Assembly: GCA_963607765.1 (NCBI GenBank)
Contig: CAVDDT010000049.1
Coordinates: 1-10,253, forward strand
From: Colivicinus sp963607765
GTDB taxonomy: Bacteria; Bacillota_I; Bacilli_A; Erysipelotrichales; Erysipelotrichaceae
Reading direction: 5' to 3'
Length of the DNA: 10,253 nt
The notes beneath the pieces were generated by a model. The model was not told where the DNA came from and made no database searches. It was given only the letters and a program-made list of their open reading frames with translations. This document shows positions 1-7,353 of this stretch, one piece after another. Position numbers and translations under genes: made by a program. Each line of letters starts with the position of its first letter. Position 1 is the first letter of the stretch.

Positions 1-537
1 GCTTTAAAACTTACTTATACAGTTTATGGAGATGGTGAAATAGAGGTTGATAGCTATCTTGAGAATACTGATGGCCATATTGAAATGCCTTGTTTTGGTT
101 TATTGTTTCAAACGTATAGTGAACTAGATAATGTTTCATATTATGGCTTGGGTCCAAAGGAAAATTATATCGATAGAGATAAGGGAGCGCTTCTTGGAAA
201 ATATAATTATAAAGTTGAAGATAACTTTACTCCTTATTTGTACCCTCAAGAATGTGGAAACAGAACTAAAGTTAGAGAATTTGAAGTAAAGTCAGATAGT
301 CATCGTTTAAGTATTAGTGGTGATAAAATCGAATTTTCTATTCTGCCTTATACTCCATATGAAATCGAAAATGCAAAGCATAGGGATGAATTGCCAAATA
401 GGTACCAAACGGTTATTTCAATAAATGAGAAGCAAATGGGGATAGCTGGTGATAATACTTGGGGTGCTTTAACTCATGAGGAATTTCTTCTTTCAAGAGA
501 TAAACACCATTTAAGAATTTCAATAAAAGGAGAATAA
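1..537 (+). CDS. lacZ: Beta-galactosidase, C-terminal fragment (5' end outside window)
   Basis: This is the 3' end of a glycoside hydrolase family 2 beta-galactosidase, which hydrolyses lactose and other beta-galactosides in the cytoplasm. Frame 1 is open from base 1 with no start codon required, giving 178 residues; the ATG at 85 is internal. The visible part matches the C-terminal 'small chain' beta-sandwich domain (domain 5 of LacZ). Its signatures are YYGLGPKENY from position 139, PQECGNR at 244-264, the LPYTPYEIENA segment near 343-375, and a late GDNTWGA motif from about 451, which in LacZ lies in the region contributing an aromatic residue to the active site. The catalytic TIM-barrel domain would lie upstream. 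It ends in TAA and is followed directly by a terminator, so it is the last gene of its transcription unit. The gene symbol denotes the family only. Confidence 0.9.
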   Translation, partial: ALKLTYTVYGDGEIEVDSYLENTDGHIEMPCFGLLFQTYSELDNVSYYGLGPKENYIDRDKGALLGKYNYKVEDNFTPYLYPQECGNRTKVREFEVKSDSHRLSISGDKIEFSILPYTPYEIENAKHRDELPNRYQTVISINEKQMGIAGDNTWGALTHEEFLLSRDKHHLRISIKGE

Positions 538-566
538 AAAATACACGTCTAAGGACGTGTATTTTT
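536..566. terminator. Bidirectional intrinsic terminator between convergent genes
   Basis: ATACACGTC (541-549) pairs perfectly with GACGTGTAT (554-562) around a TAAG tetraloop. The stem is flanked by an A run on the left and a T run on the right, so it works as a rho-independent terminator on both strands. It ends the lacZ unit on the plus strand and the protease gene unit (ending at 587) on the minus strand. Confidence 0.9.
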
Positions 567-586
567 GTAAATTATTTAATTACTTT

Positions 587-1732
587 TTACTTAGAATCTT
601 CACTTGTTTCGCTTTGATTTTCGGGTTCACCAAGCGTTACTTTAAATTCTTTTAATTGTTTGTCACGAGTAACAGTAATTGTAACTGTATCGCCAATATT
701 GTAATCATCTAAGTATTTAGATAAATCCGAGAATGAACTTACCTTGTTGTTGTCGATTGCGATAATAACATCATATGCTTCAATACCGGCTTTTTCTGCA
801 GGACCGCCTTCAACTACTTCGCCAACAAGTGCGCCATCAGTTACACCATAATATTGCAAGTAAGAACTATCAGTTATTACTTTTACACCAAGTGTTGCAC
901 GATCTGAAACATATCCATTGTTCTTTAATTCATTAACAATCTTTGTGACAGTGTTTGAAGGGATTGCATAGCCCATGCCTTCTACAGTAGCTGTTGTAGA
1001 ACTTTGTGAGCTAGATGAGATCTTAGCATTGACAATGCCAACTAGATTGCCATTCATATCAAACAATCCACCACCAGAGTTGCCTGAGTTAATTTCAGCG
1101 TTTGTAAGAATTAAAGTCATCGTGTAGTTATTGATAGTAACTTCTCTATTTAGCGCACTGATAATGCCATTTGTACAACTAGTTCCTTTTCCAAGCGAGT
1201 TGCCAATGGCGACTACTTCTTGGCCTAGAGATAATGTATCTGAGTCAACTAAGCTTGAGTAAGAAAGGCCTGTTGCTTCAATCTTAATTAGAGCTAAATC
1301 TGTTTTAGAGTCAGTTCCAACGATTGTTGCTTCATATGTATCGCCACTGTTTAGCTCAACAGAAACGTTTTCGGCATCACTTACAACGTGATTGTTTGTG
1401 ACGATATAGCCATCGCTTGAAATGATTACGCCAGATCCTAAAGCGGTTGAAGTTCCACTATAACTTTGGCCAAAATAATCTTGAGTTGTTGTTGTAGAAG
1501 TAGTAGTTATTTGAACTACAGTATCAATAGCTTTATTAATCGCTTTTTCATAACTAGAACTTTGAGTATTTGAATAAAGTACTTGTTCGGTTACAGTATT
1601 GCTAGAAGAAGTGTCGCTTTCTACAGTTTTGTTGTTTGAATTGTTTATGGTGATTACGCCATAAGTACCGCATGCCCCACCTAGTAAGGCAACAAGGAAT
1701 ATAATCAGGATATTTTTAAAACTAATTTTCAT
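587..1732 (-). CDS. HtrA/DegP-type membrane-anchored serine protease with PDZ domain
   Basis: This is a 381-residue extracytoplasmic quality-control protease of the S1C (trypsin-like) family. Residues 7-29 form an N-terminal membrane anchor. Cys21 is preceded by Gly-Gly-Ala rather than a good lipobox, so anchoring by the helix is likelier than lipidation. Residues 30-60 are a Ser/Thr/Asn-rich linker. The protease domain spans about 61-270 with a complete triad: His115 in VTNNHVV, Asp145 in DSKTDLALIKI, and Ser219 in INSGNSGGGL. A single PDZ domain follows at about 280-370. The length fits Gram-positive HtrA proteins (HtrA/YkdA/YyxA type). The start is supported by GGAGGT at 1747-1742, 9 bases upstream. 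It could be co-transcribed with the oxidoreductase gene upstream, but a TATAAT box in the gap suggests its own promoter. Which HtrA paralogue it is cannot be decided here. Confidence 0.93.
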   Translation of the reverse strand: MKISFKNILIIFLVALLGGACGTYGVITINNSNNKTVESDTSSSNTVTEQVLYSNTQSSSYEKAINKAIDTVVQITTTSTTTTQDYFGQSYSGTSTALGSGVIISSDGYIVTNNHVVSDAENVSVELNSGDTYEATIVGTDSKTDLALIKIEATGLSYSSLVDSDTLSLGQEVVAIGNSLGKGTSCTNGIISALNREVTINNYTMTLILTNAEINSGNSGGGLFDMNGNLVGIVNAKISSSSQSSTTATVEGMGYAIPSNTVTKIVNELKNNGYVSDRATLGVKVITDSSYLQYYGVTDGALVGEVVEGGPAEKAGIEAYDVIIAIDNNKVSSFSDLSKYLDDYNIGDTVTITVTRDKQLKEFKVTLGEPENQSETSEDSK

Positions 1733-1741
1733 ACGTTTTAT

Positions 1742-1763
1742 ACCTCCAACATCATCAATTATA
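1742..1763 (-). promoter_or_regulatory. Candidate -10 box and ribosome site of the HtrA-type gene
   Basis: On the minus strand a TATAAT hexamer lies at 1763-1758, predicting a transcript start near 1751, just before a strong GGAGGT ribosome site at 1747-1742. No convincing -35 box is seen 16-18 bases upstream. In DNA this AT-rich a lone TATAAT can be chance, so the promoter is tentative; the ribosome site is firm. Confidence 0.4.
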
Positions 1764-1780
1764 ATTTCGTCTATGTGAAC

Positions 1781-3328
1781 TTAAAGTGAATTGTTTGTCA
1801 AGTTTGTGAGAACTTTATCGGCTATTTTAATGCCATCTAGGCTGCATGACATGATGCCTCCTCCATATCCAGCTCCTTCTCCTGTTGGAAAAAGGCCCGG
1901 TGTATTAATGGACTCAAGATTCTCGTTTCTTACTATTCTAATAGGACAACTGCTTCTTGTCTCTGGTCCTACCATAATACCATATTCTACAAAGCCATTA
2001 ATTTTTTCATCAAAGAATTTTAAAGCTCTTTTAATAATTTCGTTATCTTGTTTTTTAAAGAAATCATTAAAGTTATATAGAGTAGTGCCAAGTGGATAAG
2101 TTGACTTAAAATTTAATTCATTTAAATCATTGTTTAAATAGTCTTTGATATTACATGCCAATGCTTTATAGCTGCCGCTTATTGAATAAGCTTTTTCTTC
2201 ATAATATTTTAGATAATCAAAACCACTTAGATTGCCATTCCCATATTCTTCTTTATTTACTTGAATTAGTATTGCTGAATTAGCCACATTAGAATCTCTT
2301 TTAGAATTAGACATGCCATTTGTAACTATTCTATTTTCATCACTACTAGCTGGAATCACAAAGCCACCAGGGCACATGCAGAAGGAGTAAACTCCTTTAG
2401 TATCCTTATATCTTAAAAAATATTCACTTGGTTCATTTAATTTAATTTCACCTAGTTGATTTTGATCAATTAAACTTTGAGGATGCTCAACCCTAAAGCC
2501 GATGGCAACATCTTTAGCGACTATTTGTACACCTTGGCTATCTAATGTCTTTATTGTGCTAAAGGCACTATGTCCAATGCCAAGGATGCATATTGGGCTA
2601 TTGTATGTATCCTTGTTGGTTTTTATGCCGATAACTTGATGTTTATCATCAAGCAACAAGGCTTCTAATTCTTCTTCAAAATGAAATTCTGCACCATTTT
2701 GAATTAAATAGTCGGTTAAAGAAGAAATAACTTCTCTAATTTTGTCTGTTCCAATATGAGCATGTGGGGTATATTTAATGTTTTCTTTAGCACCAAATTT
2801 GATAAAAGTATCAAGAATATATTCCACATAAGGACTTTTAATTCTAGTGGTTAACTTTGCATCGGAAAAAGTTCCAGCTCCTCCTTCGCCAAATTGAACA
2901 TTACTGTTTGGATTTAATATTCCTTCATTAAAGAATTTTTCAACATCTTTTACCCTGTCTTTTATTCTTTTCCCTTTTTCAATAACGATAGGCTTAAGAC
3001 CAGCCTCTAAAAGGCGATAGGTTGCGAAAATTCCACTTGGGCCATATCCAACAACTATAGGTCTAATATCACTTTTGATTTTTTTGACTGATATATCAAC
3101 TTTATTAAACAAAGAGACATTTTTTATCTTCAAATATTTATCTTCATTTTTCACTTCTACAAGTACTTGATACTTATATATAACTTCTTTTCTTGCATCA
3201 ACACTTTTCTTATAAATTGAATAATTTAACAAATCTTTTTCTTTTATTTTTAATTTATTTAAGATTAGTTTTTTTAGGATTTTTTCGTCTTCATTTACTT
3301 TTAATTTAAGTTCACTTATCAATAACAT
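1781..3328 (-). CDS. COG2509-type NAD(P)/FAD-dependent oxidoreductase
   Basis: This 515-residue cytoplasmic flavoprotein belongs to a widespread but functionally uncharacterised family of FAD-dependent dehydrogenases. Residues 1-80 form the family's N-terminal alpha/beta domain, with the characteristic KKSVDARKEVIYKY stretch. A Rossmann FAD-binding site follows, with GYGPSG at 94-99 and Glu117 as the likely ribose-binding acid. The family hallmark GEGGAGTFSDAKLTTR lies at 147-162. The C-terminus carries PTGEGAGYGGGIMSC, which closes over the flavin. Length and motif order are those of a complete family member. The substrate is unknown. No Shine-Dalgarno site precedes the ATG; instead TATAAT lies 6 bases upstream, suggesting a leaderless mRNA. 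It is divergent from the CPBP protease gene and 48 bases upstream of the HtrA-type gene on the same strand. Confidence 0.9.
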   Translation of the reverse strand: MLLISELKLKVNEDEKILKKLILNKLKIKEKDLLNYSIYKKSVDARKEVIYKYQVLVEVKNEDKYLKIKNVSLFNKVDISVKKIKSDIRPIVVGYGPSGIFATYRLLEAGLKPIVIEKGKRIKDRVKDVEKFFNEGILNPNSNVQFGEGGAGTFSDAKLTTRIKSPYVEYILDTFIKFGAKENIKYTPHAHIGTDKIREVISSLTDYLIQNGAEFHFEEELEALLLDDKHQVIGIKTNKDTYNSPICILGIGHSAFSTIKTLDSQGVQIVAKDVAIGFRVEHPQSLIDQNQLGEIKLNEPSEYFLRYKDTKGVYSFCMCPGGFVIPASSDENRIVTNGMSNSKRDSNVANSAILIQVNKEEYGNGNLSGFDYLKYYEEKAYSISGSYKALACNIKDYLNNDLNELNFKSTYPLGTTLYNFNDFFKKQDNEIIKRALKFFDEKINGFVEYGIMVGPETRSSCPIRIVRNENLESINTPGLFPTGEGAGYGGGIMSCSLDGIKIADKVLTNLTNNSL

Positions 3329-3334
3329 ATTTCT

Positions 3335-3340
3335 ATTATA
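3335..3340 (-). promoter_or_regulatory. -10 box placed for a leaderless transcript of the oxidoreductase gene
   Basis: On the minus strand the order is TATAAT (3340-3335), AGAAAT, ATG. Six bases between a -10 box and the start codon would put +1 on the A of the ATG. No ribosome site lies upstream of the ATG. No good -35 match is seen. Confidence 0.5.
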
Positions 3341-3352
3341 ACCAATAGTTTG

Positions 3353-3361
3353 TGCTATTAT
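3353..3361 (+). promoter_or_regulatory. Extended -10 box placed for a leaderless transcript of the CPBP protease gene
   Basis: TGCTATTAT is an extended -10 element (TGn plus TATTAT at 3356-3361). It is followed by ATCTTT and then the ATG at 3368, so +1 is predicted on the start codon. No ribosome site is present. It lies back to back with the opposite-strand TATAAT only 15 bases away, so polymerase binding at one should hinder the other. Confidence 0.5.
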
Positions 3362-3367
3362 ATCTTT

Positions 3368-4285
3368 ATGTCAAACAAAAAAGTTGTTTCAAAAAAATAT
3401 GTTTCTAATAGATTTACAACAGTTGGGCTCTCATTTATTGTGTATAGTTTGTTCGCCCTTTATGTACCTTTTGGATTAAAACAAATGCTGTCTATAAAAG
3501 AAGCTGTAGTTATAAAAAATGGTATAAATATTGATTTTTTAACTTCTTTAGTTTGTCTTATTGTAGGAACAATATTACCTTTTTGTTTTCTTAGAAAATA
3601 CAATGGCGTAAAACTAAAAGATTTCTTTAGCGGTAGTGAAATAAAAGTTTCTTCATTGCTTGTGGACTATGCTGTTTTCTTTACTATTAGTACAGCAGCT
3701 ATTTATTTAAATACGATGCTGGCTGAATTAATTAGTGCTAGCGGTGATATGGTGTCTGGCATTGGCATTAACTTTAATACAGCTTTTATGAATGATTATT
3801 TATATTTATTTGCGTTTATTATTGTTTCACCACTTCTTGAAGAATATGCCTTTAGAGGTGTGTTACTTAATTGCTTAAGCAGATATGGCAAACACTTTGC
3901 GATAATTGCTTTATCTATTGTGTATGCTTTGGCACATGGTTCTATTGCGGAAATTCTCCCAAGCTTTGTGATGAGCTATTTCTTATCAAAGATTGCACTT
4001 AGATATAAATCAATCAAGCCAACAATTATTCTACATATTTTATTTAATGCGACAATTTGTGCGTTAAGTATGATTCCAGAGAAATATTCTTTTATGAATA
4101 TCGTTATCTTAGCTGCTTTTGTTATCGCGGCAGTGGTGCTGGTTATTACCAGGGCTTATAAACATATCACAATAAGAAAATCTAAGTTTAATAATGAGGT
4201 CTTATCTTTGTTTTTCTTAAACTATGTAATTATCGCTAGTTTGATGTTATTTGTGCTATATATTGTGATTTCTACTATTTTCTAA
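3368..4285 (+). CDS. CPBP-family (CAAX/Rce1-like) intramembrane metalloprotease
   Basis: This 305-residue multi-pass membrane protein belongs to the CPBP (Abi) family, whose members include Rce1-type prenyl-protein endopeptidases and bacteriocin-immunity proteins. Motif 1 is EEYAFR (Glu158, Glu159, Arg163). Motif 2 ends in His190 (VYALAHG). Motif 3 is HILFN (His223, Asn227). All putative catalytic or metal-binding positions are intact. Hydrophobic segments lie before the catalytic core, and at least two more follow it, near 240-260 and 275-303. The ATG at 3368 is preferred over an in-frame TTG at 3350, because an extended -10 box sits inside the TTG-to-ATG interval and neither site has a Shine-Dalgarno sequence. 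Whether it acts as a protease, an immunity protein or something else cannot be told; no bacteriocin gene is nearby. Confidence 0.87.
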   Translation: MSNKKVVSKKYVSNRFTTVGLSFIVYSLFALYVPFGLKQMLSIKEAVVIKNGINIDFLTSLVCLIVGTILPFCFLRKYNGVKLKDFFSGSEIKVSSLLVDYAVFFTISTAAIYLNTMLAELISASGDMVSGIGINFNTAFMNDYLYLFAFIIVSPLLEEYAFRGVLLNCLSRYGKHFAIIALSIVYALAHGSIAEILPSFVMSYFLSKIALRYKSIKPTIILHILFNATICALSMIPEKYSFMNIVILAAFVIAAVVLVITRAYKHITIRKSKFNNEVLSLFFLNYVIIASLMLFVLYIVISTIF

Positions 4286-4288
4286 CTC

Positions 4289-4317
4289 TTTACTTTTCTA
4301 AAAAATAAGGGTATCAT
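4289..4317 (+). promoter_or_regulatory. Promoter of the tRNA-Trp gene
   Basis: TTTACT (4289-4294) and TATCAT (4312-4317) are separated by 17 bases. This places transcription start near 4324, a few bases before the mature tRNA 5' end at 4329. It begins 3 bases after the CPBP gene stop, so read-through from that gene is also possible, as no terminator lies between them. Confidence 0.55.
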
Positions 4318-4328
4318 TATTGAGCTAT

Positions 4329-4402
4329 AGGGGTGTGGTACAATGGTAGTATACCGGTCTCCAAAACCGTTGATGGGAGTTCGATCCTCTCCACCCCTGC
4401 CA
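4329..4402 (+). tRNA. tRNA-Trp (anticodon CCA)
   Basis: The 74-base cloverleaf includes an encoded 3' CCA. The acceptor stem AGGGGTG (4329-4335) pairs with CACCCCT (4392-4398), and G4399 is the discriminator. The D-stem GTAC (4338-4341) pairs with GTAT (4349-4352), with one G-U pair. The anticodon loop CTCCAAA has CCA at 4361-4363. The T-arm GGGAG-TTCGATC-CTCTC (4375-4391) is standard. The only flaw is a C-T mismatch at the 27-43 pair of the anticodon stem. It reads UGG only under normal wobble rules. It is a lone tRNA gene, not part of a cluster within the window. Confidence 0.97.
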
Positions 4403-4411
4403 TTTAAAAAT

Positions 4412-4432
4412 AAGGTCCGTTAGGACTTTTTT
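4412..4432 (+). terminator. Intrinsic terminator after tRNA-Trp
   Basis: AAGGTCC (4412-4418) pairs with GGACTTT (4423-4429), with one G-U pair, around a GTTA loop. A six-T run (4427-4432) follows GGAC. It lies 10 bases after the tRNA CCA end, so the tRNA is probably a single-gene transcript. Confidence 0.88.
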
Positions 4433-4470
4433 GTTTTTATAGGGTACAAACGTCTTGTTGGGGTAGATAT

Positions 4471-4896
4471 ATGGAATTTTTAATAGGATCATTTAAATTA
4501 GTTTTGGCTAGTGTTATTGGCATCATTATAGGAATTGACCAAAAACATAGAGGAAAAGAAGCAGGTCCCAAAACACATAGTGTTGTTTGCCTTGGTTCAA
4601 CTCTTGCGGTGTTAGCTGGAAGCTATATTGGTGGAGAGGCAAGCGCTAGAATTGCTGCTCAGGTTGTAACAGGAGTAGGGTTTCTGGGAACTGGTGTTAT
4701 TTTGGTTAAAAATAATTTTGAAATACATGGTTTAACTACTGCTGCTGGTATTTGGTTTGTGGCATGTCTTGGAATAATGGTTGCAACTGATGGTTGGCCA
4801 CTGTCAATAGTGGCTACTTTAATTTGGTTTGTGATCACTCATTATTTTGCTAACCATGAAATCAAGAGTGAAAACGATAATGCTGATATAAAATAA
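4471..4896 (+). CDS. MgtC/SapB-family membrane protein, short form
   Basis: This 141-residue integral membrane protein has about five predicted helices (roughly 3-22, 36-53, 61-78, 88-106 and 110-127). The family signatures are present: IGIIIGIDQKHRGKEAGPKTH near the first helix, GVGFLGTGVI at 68-77, and HGLTTAAGIWFVACLG at 86-101. It has only the membrane domain and lacks the soluble C-terminal ACT-like domain of Salmonella MgtC, as is common for SapB-type proteins. MgtC relatives are linked to growth in low magnesium and, in Salmonella, to ATP synthase inhibition; the role of the short forms is unsettled. The start codon is preceded by GGGG (4460-4463), a weak, non-canonical ribosome site, and no clear promoter is seen between the tRNA terminator and the gene. 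Confidence 0.88.
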   Translation: MEFLIGSFKLVLASVIGIIIGIDQKHRGKEAGPKTHSVVCLGSTLAVLAGSYIGGEASARIAAQVVTGVGFLGTGVILVKNNFEIHGLTTAAGIWFVACLGIMVATDGWPLSIVATLIWFVITHYFANHEIKSENDNADIK

Positions 4897-4914
4897 GTTA
4901 TATTAGAACATAAA

Positions 4915-4940
4915 TGTTAAAATAAAGATACAAAAGGAGA
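4915..4940 (+). promoter_or_regulatory. Extended -10 promoter and ribosome site of uridine phosphorylase
   Basis: TGTTAAAAT (4915-4923) is an extended -10 element with start predicted near 4930. The strong AAGGAGA ribosome site (4934-4940) lies 7 bases before the ATG at 4948. No -35 match is obvious, which is tolerated by extended -10 promoters. Confidence 0.5.
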
Positions 4941-4947
4941 TATTAAT

Positions 4948-5727
4948 ATGATTGATTATACTGAAGGTAGTGGTAAACAATATCACGTAGGAGTTGGCCC
5001 TGGTGATGTGGGAAGATATGTTCTTCTTCCAGGTGATCCAAAAAGATGTGTAAAGATTGCACAACATTTCGATAATCCAAAGCTTATTGCTGATTCAAGA
5101 GAATATGTAACATACACTGGTTATTTAAATGGCGAAAAGGTTTCGGTCACTTCAACTGGCGTTGGTGGCCCTAGTGCTTCTATCGCTATGGAGGAATTGA
5201 TTAAATGTGGCGCTGATACATTTATTAGGGTTGGCACTTGTGGTGGTATTGAACTTGATGTTGAGGGTGGCGATATTGTTATCGCAACTGGTGCTATAAG
5301 AATGGAAGGAACTTCTAAGGAATATGCTCCTATCGAGTTTCCTGCTGTAGCTAATTATGATGTGGTTAATGCTCTTGCAGAAGCTGCTGATAGATTAAAT
5401 TTTAAGAGACACATTGGCGTTGTTCAATGTAAGGATGCTTTCTATGGACAACATGAGCCTGAAAAGATGCCTGTTGGTTATGAATTGATCAACAAGTGGA
5501 GTGCTTGGAAAAAGCTTCACACTTTAGCTAGTGAAATGGAATCAGCCGTTCTATTTATTTGTGCTAGTGCTAGACAAGTAAGATGTGGCAGTGTATTTTT
5601 AACGGTTGCTAATCAAGAAAGAGCTTTACTTGGACTTGAAAACAAGCAAGTTCATGATACTGAACAGGCTATATGTTGCGCTGTTGAAGCATTAAAGATT
5701 TTGATTGAGAACGATAAGAAGAAATAA
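4948..5727 (+). CDS. udp: Uridine phosphorylase
   Basis: This 259-residue cytoplasmic enzyme of the PNP/UDP phosphorylase family splits uridine with phosphate to uracil and ribose-1-phosphate in pyrimidine salvage. Phosphate-site motifs are visible: GDPKR (29-33), Arg51 in SREYV, and Arg94 in FIRVGTCGG. The ribose-binding EMES lies at 196-199. The base-site motif is FYGQHEPE (155-162). Its Gln matches the uracil-binding Gln of E. coli Udp, but the QxR pair of that enzyme is not conserved here; this form is usual in the Firmicutes group annotated as uridine phosphorylase. Length is normal for the family. It is a single-gene unit, with its own extended -10 promoter before it and a hairpin terminator after it. 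Purine specificity is less likely but not excluded from sequence alone. Confidence 0.87.
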   Translation: MIDYTEGSGKQYHVGVGPGDVGRYVLLPGDPKRCVKIAQHFDNPKLIADSREYVTYTGYLNGEKVSVTSTGVGGPSASIAMEELIKCGADTFIRVGTCGGIELDVEGGDIVIATGAIRMEGTSKEYAPIEFPAVANYDVVNALAEAADRLNFKRHIGVVQCKDAFYGQHEPEKMPVGYELINKWSAWKKLHTLASEMESAVLFICASARQVRCGSVFLTVANQERALLGLENKQVHDTEQAICCAVEALKILIENDKKK

Positions 5728-5753
5728 GAGGGGGTATTCCCTTTTATTTTTTA
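5722..5753 (+). terminator. Intrinsic terminator after udp
   Basis: Bases 5722-5732 (including AGGG) pair with 5739-5749 (CCCTTTT onwards) around a GGTATT loop, with one G-U pair. A T-rich run follows. The stem overlaps the udp stop codon. GC content is low, so its efficiency may be modest. Confidence 0.65.
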
Positions 5754-5760
5754 TTTAAGG

Positions 5761-5782
5761 TATAATTTTGCTAATAGAGGTG
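5761..5782 (+). promoter_or_regulatory. -10 box and ribosome site that decide the TTG start of the DUF1538 gene
   Basis: TATAAT (5761-5766) predicts a transcript start near 5773. AGAGGTG (5776-5782) is a ribosome site 5 bases before TTG at 5788. No ATG lies at a suitable distance, so the TTG start is well supported. No clear -35 box is seen. Confidence 0.6.
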
Positions 5783-5787
5783 CTTGT

Positions 5788-7353
5788 TTGAACATTAAAA
5801 GACAATTCCATCAACAAACAGAAATATTCTTAAGTAAAGTAAGAGAAAAAAATAGGGAGGCATTTAATGCTGTTCTTCCAATTTTTCTTTTGGTTTTATT
5901 GCTTGGCTTTACCATTGTTCCTATTCCATCAGGAATTCTTCTTGAATTTACAGTTGGTGCTTGTTTTGTTATTTTTGGCATGATTCTATTTAATGCTGGT
6001 GCCGAAATGTCAATGTCTCAAATGGGCGAAAAAATAGGCGGTAGTCTAGTAAAGACAAGAAAGATGCCGCTTATCATTATTTCTGGTTTTATTCTTGGAT
6101 TGTTGGTTACAATATCTGAACCAGATCTTCAAGTATTGGCTTCGCAGGTTTCTTCAATACCTAGTTATGTATTAATTATTTCGGTAGGTATTGGTGTTGG
6201 CGTCTTCTTGGTTTTAGCTTTGCTTAGAATTATTCTAGGTATCCCACTTAAACCATTATTAATAATTTGTTATACATTGTTGTTCATTGTGGCCTTTTTT
6301 GTGCCAATTGACTTTATTGGTGTAGCTTTTGATTCTGGTGGTGTTACAACTGGGCCAATGACAGTTCCATTTATTATGGCACTAGGCCTTGGCATTTCTT
6401 CTATTAGAAATGATGCTAACGCAGGAGATGATAGCTTTGGCTTGATTTCATTATGTTCAATTGGCCCAATTCTTGCAGTATTAATATTAGGGCTTATTTT
6501 TAATACCAATAGTACAGTTAGCGTTACTTTGGAAAGCGGCGTTGCGGATTCAGTAGAGCTTGGCAAAATCTTTGTTCAGCATATTCCTAAGTTTCTAAAG
6601 GATATGGCTGTTTCATTATTTCCAATTTTAGTTTTCTTTGAAATTTGTCAATTAATTTTCTTAAAGATAAGCAAGGAATCTCATAAGAAGATTGCTTTAG
6701 GACTTGTTTATACATATATTGGTCTTGTTATTTTTATGACAGGAGCTAACGTTGGCTTTATTAGAATGGGCAATTATTTGGGCAATGCACTTGCTTCTTT
6801 AAGCCACAAAGAAATAATTATATTCGTTGGCGCTCTTATGGGCTTTATGATAGTTAGAGCTGAGCCTGCAGTTTATGTTTTGATGAAACAAGTTGAAACA
6901 ATTACTAATGGAAACATCACCGGTAAAGCGATGCTTACAAGCTTATCGTTAGGTGTTGCAGCTTCAATTGGACTTGCGTTATTTAGAATTATTTATAATA
7001 TTCCAATGTTTTATATTTTGATACCCGGCTACTTGATATCAATTATTTTAAGCTTTATGGTACCAAATATTTTTACGGCTATAGCCTTTGACTCTGGCGG
7101 CGTTGCCTCTGGCCCTATGACTGCAACGTTTCTTTTGCCTTTAGCTCAAGGCGCTTGCCTAGCTTTAGGTAGAAGTGCTACCGATGGCTTTGGTGTTGTG
7201 TCTTTGGTTGCGATGACGCCTCTTATTGCGATTCAAATTCTTGGTGTTATTTATCAAATTAAGCTCAAAAAGGTTAAGACCCAAACCGAAGTTTCTGTCT
7301 CAATTCTTGAAATGTATAAGGACTTAAATGATGACGACATCATTGAATTATAG
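5788..7353 (+). CDS. DUF1538 multi-pass membrane protein, putative PII-regulated transporter
   Basis: This 521-residue polytopic membrane protein has a DUF1538 domain in two copies. The hallmark FDSGGVTTGPMTVPF at 181-195 recurs as FDSGGVASGPMTATF at 434-448. RIILGIP at 147-153 recurs as RIIYNIP at 400-406, and EPDLQVLASQV at 111-121 as EPAVYVLMKQV at 359-369. The spacing of about 250 residues shows an ancient internal duplication. Residues 1-28 are a cytoplasmic, charged N-terminus, and the last 30 residues are a charged acidic tail. The paired Asp-rich half-helix motifs look like those of a two-fold pseudosymmetric transporter, but the substrate is unknown. The start is TTG at 5788. Its TAG stop (7351-7353) overlaps the ribosome site of the PII-like gene, implying translational coupling and a joint function. 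Confidence 0.87.
   Translation: MNIKRQFHQQTEIFLSKVREKNREAFNAVLPIFLLVLLLGFTIVPIPSGILLEFTVGACFVIFGMILFNAGAEMSMSQMGEKIGGSLVKTRKMPLIIISGFILGLLVTISEPDLQVLASQVSSIPSYVLIISVGIGVGVFLVLALLRIILGIPLKPLLIICYTLLFIVAFFVPIDFIGVAFDSGGVTTGPMTVPFIMALGLGISSIRNDANAGDDSFGLISLCSIGPILAVLILGLIFNTNSTVSVTLESGVADSVELGKIFVQHIPKFLKDMAVSLFPILVFFEICQLIFLKISKESHKKIALGLVYTYIGLVIFMTGANVGFIRMGNYLGNALASLSHKEIIIFVGALMGFMIVRAEPAVYVLMKQVETITNGNITGKAMLTSLSLGVAASIGLALFRIIYNIPMFYILIPGYLISIILSFMVPNIFTAIAFDSGGVASGPMTATFLLPLAQGACLALGRSATDGFGVVSLVAMTPLIAIQILGVIYQIKLKKVKTQTEVSVSILEMYKDLNDDDIIEL

Noticed and set aside
587..1732. Lipoprotein reading of the HtrA-type N-terminus (Cys21)
   Set aside because: The residues before Cys are Gly-Gly-Ala with no Leu/Val/Ile at -3, so it is not a good lipobox; a plain membrane anchor is likelier.
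1791..2099. Open frame of 102 codons on the plus strand
   Set aside because: It lies wholly inside the FAD oxidoreductase gene on the other strand, has no ribosome site and no recognisable motif; the opposite frame carries the clear family signatures.
3350..3367. TTG at 3350 as start of the CPBP gene
   Set aside because: No ribosome site precedes it and the added MCYYIF overlaps a good extended -10 box; ATG 3368 is preferred.
4329..4402. Integration site at the tRNA gene
   Set aside because: No integrase gene or repeat of the tRNA 3' end is seen nearby in the window.
4403..4470. Riboswitch (for example magnesium sensing) upstream of the MgtC-type gene
   Set aside because: Only 68 bases separate the tRNA from the gene and the sole hairpin is the tRNA terminator; there is no room for a known magnesium riboswitch.
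6270..6566. Open frame of 98 codons on the minus strand
   Set aside because: It is antisense to the DUF1538 gene across its conserved motif; no family features.
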